DNA of 64,000 bases from Rhynochetos jubatus (lineage: Eukaryota > Chordata > Aves > Eurypygiformes > Rhynochetidae), in contig CM050652.1 of NCBI GenBank assembly GCA_027574665.1, positions 38,689,631 to 38,753,630 of the forward strand, read 5' to 3'. A program made the translations under genes and the position numbers. Shown here in pieces: positions 1 through 10,500 of this stretch. Position 1 is the stretch's first letter; the number at the start of each line of letters is the position of its first letter. The notes beneath the pieces are model-generated. The model had not been told where the DNA came from. It did no database searches and saw only the letters and a program-made list of their open reading frames with translations.

Positions 1-2367
1 AGATGACTGATGCAGTCATCCCTCAGCTGAACTGTTCCATGACATAAATTTGGGTGATCAGACTTCTCATTTATTCCCATAAAACAGAAACTTTGTTGCC
101 CTTTAATTCTGAACGACATTTCATAGCACATGAACTCAAACTCCCCGTGGGGAAGAAAAGGTGTCGGGAAGGTCCAACCAGCTTGAGGAGAGACAAATGC
201 AAGTCCCTGAGCATCTGGAGCCCCAGGGACACAAACCCATCCCACAGATGGGCAAGTCAAGAATTAGGTTTTTTCTTCCATCAAAAAATTCACTCAAGTC
301 TGTGCTATTAAATACTCTGCTTGATAACTATAATCTATTTTGATCATTTCCAAAATCTTGAGGTGGTCTTCTTTATGGACACAAGGAAAAGAAAACCAGG
401 CAACATCCAAAATAGCTAGAGAAGAGCACAACTAACAGGATTCTCAGGAACACAGAGAAACCAACTTCTGCAAGGTAGACACTTTTTATTCTGCAATGCT
501 CTTCTTCCTTCACTGACAATTTACCTGCTTTCGAGGGGCAGCTTTCTGTGATCGCTGCCCATTTATGGTGCATGTTTCCCACCGCTCCTCCTCACACAAG
601 AGTCTGATACCCCTCTCTGCATGAAGGGCTCCTCCCTTTTCATCCCTGTGAGTGAGAATCTCAGAGGGGAAATTTGCAGCTTCCAAATTTTGAAGAGTAC
701 GCCCACGACAGCAACTTTAGTGACACTGAAGGGTTTATAAAGCTTAAGGCCACATCAAGACCATCAATTCCTTCCTCAAACATGTTACTTTTCCTTGATC
801 GAGGAAGCTGCACTCATCCATATGCTGCTATCCATACACTGCTAGGCGAAACGTGCTCATGGTCAGTAACTCTGCTGGGATAGCTGCACTTCTCTAACAG
901 CCATCAAACAGTCCAGCTCGAGTGCTCCAAGTGCGGCCACTTCTGCTGTCTCAGGACGGCTTCCTTTGACACTTGCTACATCCCTGGAGTCTGGGGCGAG
1001 GGGGTGAAGGGGGAGTGTTCAATTTGCTACAGTTGTGGGTATGTTCTTCATTTAAAAAAAGATGCTTGGTGGTTCAACAGTTTCCTCAGATAAATACAGA
1101 TTATGCCATTAGCAACGGGTGGCATGGAAATTCCAGAAAATCTGTTTGGCATGGATGGTCAGCTGTAAGGGCTGAAGAACTGGCAAAGTTCCAGGCTATT
1201 TTGACATCTACTTACAGAGCTTTGGCCATTACATGTGTCAAATGGTACAGTAAAGGGTTATCCGCAGCAGGTGAAGAACTGGCAGGAGGAGGAAGAAACA
1301 GCAGCGTGGAAGACCTCTGCTGTTTCTCACAGGCTTTGTTTCTCACCACACAGATGTTGTTCAGACCCTTAGGACTGGGAAACAATGATTAATCCTTCAA
1401 GGGATTTTAATCACAGGCCCTAGGTGGTAATTACAGAGAATCTTGAAGGCCGGGTAAGATTTGTGGCGACATTTATAGTAAAATCCTGGAGAAAACAAAG
1501 GAGCTAACCTTTCTTGGCTAGACAGAAATGCACCCAGTCTTTCATTGCCAACACCACCTCAACCCTGGGTACCGTGGAACTGGTTCCAAACATCCAGCGG
1601 GACATGGGACACCTACAGGACAGGCCATGAACGTGTAACATTCACAGACCCACGAACATGAGCTCTGCTGTGCTCCTCAGGAAACCTGGAGGATGTGGAA
1701 GTCTTCACCCCGCCCTTTTCACTTAGCTCCTCCAAAGAGGGTGTGAATTTCTAATGTTTGGTGGGATACTGTCACTTTGGGAAGATAGCTACTCCTTTGA
1801 GTAGCGGTTCATGGGCACTGAGGGCAGCACCAGCACAAGTGCACAAGGAGTGTTCCTGAAGGATTGTGAGAGCGAGCCAGTTCTACACCTGCCCCTCACA
1901 GAGCTGAAGCAGGGTCGGAACCTCCTGCCATACAAAGATCAACAAGCATCCTTAGTCTTCTCAGTCTAAACCATGCATTTTTTACTTCTGCCAATCACCT
2001 AAACCAGAACTAAAATCCATCTTTCACTGGAGGCCATGGTTATCCAGAAAGAATAGAGCTGCACAGGAAGTCTCTATCAGTAACCGCAATCCCTGTGCTG
2101 ACTACATAAAATGAAGGGTACGCAGTGGGAGAACATCTCAATAAAAGCACCACAAACTCCATAATAAAGCTCTTAGGCTGCTGTATACGCTAAGTGAAGA
2201 AGTATTTACGTTAACCCAGTGCAGAAGATCACATGCTCCCAGCTCTGGGGATTGCAGGAAGAACCTGGAGTGCTTTCTGCCCTTGACGAAAGGAGCACAA
2301 AGGCAGTGAGGGCCAGCTGCTCTTCAGACAAAGGTGGTGAAATCACATGGATTTAACATGCACCAGG
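1..2367. other. Intergenic, nothing recognised
   Basis: No reading frame here resembles a known protein and none has convincing splice sites. By mammalian gene order LGR5 would lie beyond this side of ZFC3H1, but I see no LGR5 coding sequence. No repeat family is recognised either. Confidence 0.5.
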
Positions 2368-2828
2368 AACATGACAGAATCAGAGGCTGGTTGAGGTGGA
2401 AGGGACCTCTGGAGGTCATCTGGCGCAACCCCCTGCTCAAGATGGGCCACCTGGCACCAGCTGCCCATGACCATATCCAGACAGCTTTTGAACATCTTCA
2501 AGAATGGGGACTCCATCACCTCTGTGGGCAACCTGTGCCCATGTGCAGTCACCCTCACAGTACAAAGTGTGTCCTGATGTTCAGCTGAACCTCCCTGCAC
2601 TTCAGTTTGTGCCCACTGCTGCTAGTCCTGTCCCTGGGCTACACTAAGCAGAGCTTGGCTCCATCCTTCTGTACACAATGATAAGATCTTCCCCCGAGCC
2701 TTCTTCAGGCTGCACAGTCCCAGCTCTCGCAGCCTTTCCTTACGTGTGAGGTGCTCCGGTCCCTTAGTTATCTTTGTGGCTGTTCAGCGGGCTCTCTCCA
2801 GCAGCTCCACACACAGCTCCTCCTAAGC
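2368..2828 (-). mobile_element. CR1 LINE 3' fragment, minus orientation
   Basis: The plus strand shows the reverse complement of a CR1 3' end. It begins with the degenerate CAGAATCAGAGGCTGG terminus and the GTTGAGGTGGAAGGGACCTC block, then runs through the typical CR1 non-coding tail (CTTCAGGCTGCACAGTCCCAG). It is 5'-truncated, as most CR1 copies are, and diverged. The overlapping short open frames are by-products of the repeat. Confidence 0.85.
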
Positions 2829-3122
2829 TGTGAGGAACCTCAGAAGATGGACTGCTGAAAACAAGCTGCCATGCATGTTGTTAAGTCAAGGAGTAGATGC
2901 TTACTATATTTTTACAATGTGGCAACTCCTAGTGGAATCTTTCGTCCTGCTTTTTCATTTCATTTCACTGCTCCCTTTCTCCTTTCTCCTTTCCCCTCGC
3001 AAAAGTTGAAGAAACTTGCAGATGGATAATCATGCCAGTAAAGGGAAATGGACATCCCCGTGTTCCGCAAGAAGAGTTTGAGGCTTTTCTCATTGTTACG
3101 CTTTGGGTCACAGGAGGCACAA

Positions 3123-3324
3123 GCATTGTACTGTGCATCACTTGGGTTTGTATGCTCCTTTGTCAGCAACATTATTGTTTCTTCTCCCTTCGCTGTCCTG
3201 TTGAACTGTTTTTATTTCAACCCACCAGGTTTTCATATCAATTCTCTCCCCCATCCCACCTCGGGGGGGGATCAAGCGAGCAGCTGCATGGTGCTTAGTT
3301 GCCAGCTGGGGCTAAACCATGACA
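3123..3324 (+). mobile_element. Partial avian ERV LTR (3' portion)
   Basis: About 200 bp match the 3' half of the complete LTR at 49921-50445: a GTGCATCACTTG block, the CTGTCCTGTTGAACTG poly(A)-signal region, a CATCCCACCTCGGGGGGG block and the GCTAAACCATGACA terminus. The 5' half is missing or unrecognisable, so this is a truncated solo LTR. It has no coding capacity. Confidence 0.75.
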
Positions 3325-3490
3325 GGCCCCCACATACAAGCAGCATGTTGAAAGTGAAACTAATATAATTCAATGAAAACAAGTTATTTCTAGAAGCACA
3401 GCAGAGTTTGTAAGTCACAGTGCGAGAACTCTGCTTTGTCTCACTCACAGATGGTGAGGCAGGCCCCCAGGTAGGGACCTCTCAGTGTAA

Positions 3491-3859
3491 GAATGTAAGA
3501 GCACCAGCTGCCCACCGAGTTCAGGAGCACACCAAAACTTGCAGGAGGCAGCAGGGCAGCTGGAACAGCTGCAGCGCAACCTGCACGGTGCATCAAGCTT
3601 CTCGCGAGACTACAGCGCTCTTCTGCAGAGCTTCCTGCCCAGCAGCAGCAGAGCTGATGCCTACACCACGCTGGTTGCGTGCCGTTGTCACCACACTGTT
3701 GGAGTTTACTTACTGCTCGTCTGACCGAAGTACTCCGCTCACGTTCTCAGCTTCCTGCAAGCTCACATCGCATCTCTTCAGTTTGCCAACCTCTTCGTAA
3801 CTCTAAAAGATTTGTGCTGCTACCGAGATTGGGTGAACCTGCTCACCCCTTCATGTTAG
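3491..3859 (+). pseudogene. Unidentified coding-like frame broken by one TGA
   Basis: Seen: one frame stays open from 3491 to the TAG at 3857-3859 except for a single TGA at 3722-3724 (122 codons before the TAG, counting the TGA). The first part is GC-rich at third positions and reads like an amphipathic helical protein, with a QLEQLQRNL stretch and then SRDYSALLQSFLP. After the TGA come HVLSFLQAHIASLQFANLF and then LCCYRDWVNLL. An AG lies just upstream of 3508 and a possible donor, TTAG/GTAATA, lies at 3859/3860. I do not recognise the protein. It could be a decayed exon, a retrocopy or a chance frame. There is no methionine start and no visible neighbouring exon. Confidence 0.35.
3600..3609. 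promoter_or_regulatory. TCTCGCGAGA palindrome inside the broken frame
   Basis: A perfect 10-bp TCTCGCGAGA, a motif usually found in CpG-island promoters. Here it sits in a modestly GC-rich patch 46 kb from the ZFC3H1 promoter, which carries the only other copy I noticed. It may be coding sequence (Phe-Ser-Arg-Asp) rather than regulatory. Confidence 0.3.
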
Positions 3860-6675
3860 GTAATACTCCTGCAACACTGAGAACTCCTGGATCTGTTTGA
3901 AGTATATAAACCAGGAAATACACACTGCCAGTTTTCAAATCTTTCACCTGAAACTGGGCCTGTGGAATGTGAAAGGGCATCCACATCTGCTTGTAAGAGT
4001 TGGTAATTCCCAATAAATATTGCTATATAAAATGCAATTAACCAATGGGCCAAGAAGAATGAATAGGTTCATCCTTGAAAGAGTGAAAAGAGGATGTGTC
4101 TTCCAGGAAAATACTTCTTTACCCGAAACTTAAAAAATAATTATAGGAAAATACAAGTCTCAGTTATCCCAGAAAGGTAAGACTACTTTAAGCCTTTCTG
4201 TCTAAATTTCCCTATTCTTTATAAACCCTTCTGCTCGCCTCCCTCTGCACTCGCTTTCCAACACGCCTTCACCCTGTCGCTCTGGAGCGCGTACCTGCAA
4301 CAAAGCTCGGTTACAGCTGAACGTTTGTGAAAAGTAAACAGCGTGCCATCCCATAAATTGGTCCTTGGTCTTGCTAAGCACTAAAATGACTAATACTGAA
4401 AGAGATGATCTTCATTCTAGTAGGTGAAAGAGACGATCTTCATTCTAGTAGGCCACTAAATACACTAAATAAAACCAAACAATGAATAACTTCCATTTAT
4501 GTTTCTTCCTACGAAACACAGCTGAATGTTTTGTTCGTTTCGCTGCGTCTTTGTGATAGCCAGGAAACTAAAAAAGCTGCAGTAGCAGTAGTTTGGTGCA
4601 GTACTGTTAAAAAAACCTGGACTTCATTTCCAGAAAGACTCAAGCTGAAGGCCAAATAACCAGATCTCTATTCGTAAAGCCACCATTCTGAGCACAGAAC
4701 AAGCAGCAGCATAGTTTTATGTTAAAAATTACAGTGCTCTCCTGCTAACATTTTTCCCTTCATCAGCTAGCATTTTGCTTGACTGAGTTATCCTTTCTTC
4801 CCAGTTATTCACCACCACTGCCCGTCAAACTGAAATCTATTTCTTGTAGAACAGCGTCCTCAGGAAAGATCACTAATTTAACAGACGAATATGTAGGTTT
4901 ATTTAATACCCTTGGTTAAATTTCATTCTTCCTGGGGATGAATTAATGAAGCTTTGCAAATGAGGGAAGGAAACCACCTCATTTCTTGCACAGAATTCCT
5001 TCTGTGAAACTACCAGAACACGGGCACACGGAAAGGCCTCAGCGCTAACCACAGGTCTGCGGAAGCTCCAACTCCTTCCTGGCAGCCCCATGTTTCCCAG
5101 CACGGCATTTCTTGCCTGGGTAAAGAGTGCTTGTGCTGCTCTAAGGAATACACAGCTTCCCCACACTTCTTCGCTTCAGGTCCTACCTGAACAATTCCCA
5201 TTACAGTGAGCCGCTTTCACATACCATCGAGCCGAGCAAAATCAGGTCAAAAGGCCAGATATAAAGTGGGAGCATTTTAATTAAAACAATATGGATTAAG
5301 GCCAGTGGAAGACAGAACACTGCAGGGTTTGGGTTCCCCTGGCTTTAACTCCAAGTACATGAGAAGCCATCAAGGCAGAGCACCTATGATTGATCCCTGA
5401 CAAGATCTAAAGCCCAAGGTCTCCTTAGGAAGGGACACCTGGCCTTTTGTCATAAAGTCACTCCACAGCAAGGCAAGGTGACTCAGTCCCAACCACAGGA
5501 GAAGCCTAGGCTAGGGAAAGCCTGAGTCAGCATTAGAAGTGCTGTAACCCTTGACAGGGCTACGCTTTTCCATTTTTAACAGCAGAATAGGTAAAATGGT
5601 ATGACAACAGAGTAAACACTGCAGGCGTTTCAGCACTGCTGCAGGCAATGATCAACTGCTTATCAGCAAAGGATGAAGACAAATTTTGAAAGAGTATTTC
5701 AGCAGCATGTACGAGCCCACATTTACTATACTTTCATGTATGTATGAAGTGTTTTTAATAAAGTAGTTAAATACTGCACTTTTAAGGTCTATACCTTTTT
5801 CATTCTGTGCTGTACCACATAAGAAGTTTGAAGAAATCTGGATACCACTCCACTACAATGAAGAATGGGTTTGAGTCAGCTTTTCTGATACTGGTTTCGT
5901 AGTCTGCAGGAGAACCTGGTCAATAAAGTGTGTATTTGAAGTTTTACTTATTTTGTAATTCATGCTTAAATACAAGAGTTGTCTATAAAGGACTTAAGGT
6001 GCAGCATCCCCCCCCATTCTCCTAGGTCAAAACCAGTACTTCCCACTTCTCTCTCCTTTAAGACAGCTGCTTCATATGTAACTTCAGGTGAAGGAAGGGG
6101 TTTGAAAGTTACTAGAGGTTACACATCACAAACCACCCAGCCTTGTTCTCAAAAATGAAGATCACTCACCCGCTGCCCTTGTGGCGCCTTCCTACATCAC
6201 CTACCCCAAAGGCACCACAACCACCTTTTAACATGGTTTAGCACAGATGGACAAACAGGTGGAAAACCAACCTGATGTGAACTGCCCCATCACCAGCTCA
6301 GTGGGCCGACAGTACCTCTGCAGTGCACACGGGGTCACTTTGGAAACCGAGCCTCATTACAGCGGAGAGGGACAAAATACTAAACCTATTTGATGTTACT
6401 GAAATGGTATTACTGACAGGAATGGTTGTTATGGGACAAACATCTGTGTTCCCAAGGCAAGGGGAAGAAAAAAACCCACTGAAATGTAGTTATGCTGCAT
6501 CCACAATAGTCAGCTCAACCCCCATTGCCTACCTTTTGATCCAAATAACAAGGGACAACAGCTTTTCCCGGGTTTTTTTTTTTTTAAAAAGGTCAGCTTG
6601 TATTGAAAATATCTCTGTAGAAGCACCTGTAATACTATGAGGTAGTACCAATACAAAAGAGATCAATATTAACTT
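3860..6675. other. Intergenic, downstream of ZFC3H1
   Basis: AT-rich sequence with scattered short frames, none resembling a protein. It contains the 28-bp tandem duplication at 4398-4453. I see no exon, RNA gene or repeat family. A longer alternative ZFC3H1 3' UTR could reach into it, because further TTTATT (reverse AATAAA) words occur, for example near 4899. Confidence 0.5.
4398..4453. repeat. Tandem duplication, two 28-bp units
   Basis: Unit 1 (4398-4425) and unit 2 (4426-4453) are the same 28-bp word, beginning GAAAGAGA and ending TTCATTCTAGTAGG. They differ at one internal base (T/C) and at the last base. A simple local duplication with no obvious function. Confidence 0.9.
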
Positions 6676-7383
6676 TCTTTAAACTGTTAAACTTTATTAT
6701 AAATTAAAATTTCTTTACAAAAAATTGCACATAATTGACCACTCTTAGGTTCTGATGCACTGGCATTTGCAATAGTTGCTTTAATCTTCAAGTTTAATAG
6801 TCTCTGCCGTGAGTCCAATGCAGAAAAGGGCAGTAAGCAACCCTCTTAGAGCCTTCAAGTGCAAGAAGCATACTTGTGGCCACGGCAGTTACACTTTCCT
6901 TAAGAGCGGCTGCTTTTGTTTTAAATCCTGTAATGAAAAAGTCTCAAAAAAGGTTTAAAAAAGGAAAAACCCAGAATGGACTACTTGCTTTTTACTGTAA
7001 ACACAGCCCAGTAAATTAATCCCAAACACAGATCTCTCAGGCATCAGCGAGAGTGTCAAGTGAATCAGGAACAGCAAAACAAAGAAAACTGAAAATAAAA
7101 AGAAAACATAAAAAAAATAATGTCTGTCATTTTGATTAACTATACTTACGTACATGAAGTTATGAGAATCTGGCAGGGCCCAGAAGCAAGGCCAGACAGG
7201 GAGTTCATTTTTCCAGAGGAGGGTCATGTTAATTGTTTCCAGGTTCAAGGAAAGCAGACTGGAGACTCGATATGCTCAGCAATACTCATCTGCCTTATGC
7301 AGACCTCAGGCATGGATCAGCCTGAAGAATCATTCAACTGATTTTGGCATTTAATGGGATTTATGGGTGACCATACCCAGCGT
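6676..7383 (-). other. ZFC3H1: ZFC3H1 3' UTR
   Basis: Sequence between the stop codon and the first good poly(A) signal on the minus strand, about 0.7 kb and AT-rich. The end is inferred as 15-20 nt past the AATAAA at 6698-6693. An ATTAAA near 7353-7348, about 30 nt past the stop, could give a very short UTR. Longer forms cannot be excluded. Confidence 0.6.
6693..6698 (-). terminator. Polyadenylation signal AATAAA of ZFC3H1
   Basis: TTTATT on the plus strand is AATAAA on the gene strand, about 690 nt after the stop codon. It is the first canonical hexamer I see downstream. Cleavage is expected near 6675. Confidence 0.6.
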
Positions 7384-7521
7384 TCAGTGATTCTTGCTTT
7401 CTGTTCTGTAAGTGTTTAAATTTAAAAGCTCATCTAGGCTGACTCCAACCTCTTGGCACTTGGAAACTAGTTTTCTCAGGTTATCAGTTTTACCTCCTCC
7501 TGATGCTTCAAACAAGAGTTG
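7384..7521 (-). CDS. ZFC3H1: ZFC3H1 exon 35, residues 1940-1984 and stop
   Basis: Encodes QLLFEASGGGKTDNLRKLVS, then KCQEVGVSLDELLNLN and the conserved C-terminal TESKNH before TGA (7386-7384). Acceptor CTTACAG/CAAC. Intron 34 is 125 bp. Confidence 0.96.
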   Translation of the reverse strand, partial: QLLFEASGGGKTDNLRKLVSKCQEVGVSLDELLNLNTYRTESKNH

Positions 7522-10500
7522 CTGTAAGAGATGGGGAAGCAGATATAAGATTTAGCCAGAGCTTGAGCATCACCACATCTATGGATATGGGATATGCAGA
7601 AAATTTATAAGAAACCTCAAACTGAATCATAAGGAGAAAACATTACATCTTTCCACAGTGTTGCACATAGAGGTAACTTCTGAAGGGCTCTCTGATATAA
7701 GTGGTGGACCTGTAAAATAAAAACAAGTATTAGAAGTCGGCGCAATTCTGCGCACTCCAAACGAGCCACGTGAAGCACAAAAAAAAAAACCTCCTGCAAT
7801 GATTTTAAAAATCTGTTTTTAAAAAAGTTCCGGAGTCAAGCAATAAATTGCTACTAAAAGCAAAGGCAAGTTTATGTCTGACCTTAATTCTGACCCTTGT
7901 ATGCACATGGTTAACTACATGATGACGTTCTATTTTTCTTCACAAGACTCTTGCCTCATTCATTGCACAGGATGGAACACGCTCAGGGAATGAAGCGGCT
8001 TATTGAATATTTCTCTGTCACCACTCTATGTAGTCTCAAGGTCTCGCTTACTGCATACCATCCCAACCCTGCAATGAAAATAACTGGTTCATAGGCTTTT
8101 TTCCTTCAGCAGCTACCTGTGCTTTAACAAGCAGTACGTGTCTGTGAAACTCTAAAAAGAAAAAATGGTTTTACCATTTTAAGGTGGGAAATAAAGCAAA
8201 GTGTTTAATGCAAGTATTTAATCAAGGCTCTTTCCACTACTGGTATCTCAAGCACCAGTTTGAACGAGGGAGTCATTAGGGAAGGTATTTGTTGGCATGT
8301 TAAATACACCCATTTTCATGCTCTTTTTGCAAACCTTTACGTCACCTCTGTAGGAATAAGTGACAGGCTCTCCAGGAACAGGATATCCAGAATCTGAATC
8401 ACAATTCCATTTTAAAACAATATCCTACTTGTTTACTAGAAAATCCAGTTATCCGGAACAGTCGCTGATTTGTGTAAACAGTTGTAAGTGCTCACTACAT
8501 CCCCAGCTAAGCCCGCACCCCCCAGAAAAAACAACCCAACTGCCCTGTGTCTGCCTACTTAAGTGATTTTGCTCCGCACCGTGTAGTTAGTCAGGTGGTT
8601 GCAGAAGAAAACCACAAGATTTCTTCTGGGTGTAATCCAGCTGCAATGTGGTACATATGCCTTCACTCCAATTAGTTCCTTTTCTTTTATGACCCTCTTT
8701 TTGATTCACTGGAAAGTCAGAAAGAAGTATTTCTAACCGAACGCAGGGACGTTAAGTCACCAGCCTCACTACAAGCAGTGCCTTAAAATGTAGTCCATCT
8801 AATACAATGACTGAAGCAGGGATCTGTGACTAATTACAGATTACACCAAACCATCAACACAGAGACAGAATTAAGGTTGAATAGGCAACCATGCCTTTGA
8901 TACCTCCTGACTTTGAACTATTTGATCTTACAAACCAAATAACTGTCTGCCTGAGGTTGTTCTCTTTAAACATTCCAGGAGACAGTAAAAAAGGATAGAG
9001 AAGATTTCATATGTGAGTCTAACAATAGCCATGCTGCCCATTAGGAATCAGTTAAAGCTTTAATACCGTTTCAAAGAAAGACTAACAGAAAAGGAGGATG
9101 CTGAGAATCAGCCACAACAAGAACGCCACAAAACAAAATACAGCAGAGAAGTAGTTCAACCACCAGAAGCAACTGGTGCCTCACAAACCCACGGCCTCCT
9201 GACCCCCCAAGTACACAGCATCTTTCCACAGGCAGAAGAATATTTTGAAGGTGACAGCAACAATACCACGAAGATCCATTCTGTTTGAACCGAACAGTGT
9301 CGCTGATGCTGTGCCAAAAACCTCTTGTATTTGTATATAGAGTGAAAAATATTTCCCTCCCTAAAGTACCAATAAGTAACCTTCGTATTCTTGAAGAAAC
9401 AGAACCCATGTCTTTGGTGGGGTCGGGAACTACTCAAACGCTACATACATATACTGGCTTGGCAGACCCACCCTTCCAACCACCATTAAGACGGCCATCA
9501 GCATCACCCAGCACAACCACCCTTCCTCCTCCCTACTGTACCTTAAGTGCTAGCAATCTCCTCCAGGTAAAAAAACACCCCAGAAGTGGGAGAGTACAGC
9601 CCACCCCCCAGTAAGGGAAAGATACACACAGTATGCGCAAGTACTCATGATATACTCCATTCTACCGTGATTGCCAAAGGTATTTCTCACCCTCGAGGAA
9701 AATTCTTTTGTGCTTATAGAGTATTTGAACTGCCTAGAAATCCTGGGTTTAAGAGACAACCGCTGCTGTGGATAAAGCCAAGGCATGAAAGACATTCTAC
9801 AGAACTGTTCAGTTACTCAGTAAGCTGTGTTGACTTACTTCTCTTTGTCCCATTAGAAAGCATTCGGCAGCAATGGCTCTGAGGAAAAGAAATATATAAA
9901 GAGATTTATTCTTGAATGATTTAAAAAGCCATCAGGGGCAGAATACTGACTGTGGAATGGAATTACAAATTCCTTAAGAGGAAACTGACTAACTTCCAAT
10001 GATGTTAATCTACAGCGAAAAGATAAGAATAGCCATTTTTTAAAAACAACCTTACATGAGCAAGACATTTCAGTGGTTCCCCATTATGAACAAACACTGA
10101 AGAAAAAGATCAGTTCAGCATCCCTGGATAATGGAGATTACTGCTATTGCGATATATAAAGGGGAGGGTAGAGAGGGGGAGACAGAAGTCAATAGTTGAA
10201 TTAAAAAGGCAACTTGTAAATACATCATTCATATTTATCTGCATAATATCCATTCACATAAGCTTCCCCAAGAGGGAAATTCCATTTCTCATTTTAAAGA
10301 GCTGACAGTACCTCTGTCCATTGTAACAAACAGTTACGGTTTAAATAATAAGCTAATGAAAGAGACTTCCAGTACAAGCCCGATTGGAAGGATATTTCAG
10401 ATTTACCTTTGTGATGTAAACCTGATAAACAAAAGCAATATCTATGAAAACAGATGTATGACTGTTGCATTACATTTTCCAGATGGCCAGGCATGTTGGG

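Noticed and set aside
2334..2600. Overlapping 84-85 codon frames on both strands
   Set aside because: They fall inside the CR1 fragment and follow no CR1 reading frame.
3032..3368. 88 and 106 codon plus-strand frames
   Set aside because: Mostly translations of the LTR fragment at 3123-3324.
1..6675. LGR5 3' end expected by mammalian synteny
   Set aside because: No LGR5 coding sequence could be read; if present the gene ends outside the window.
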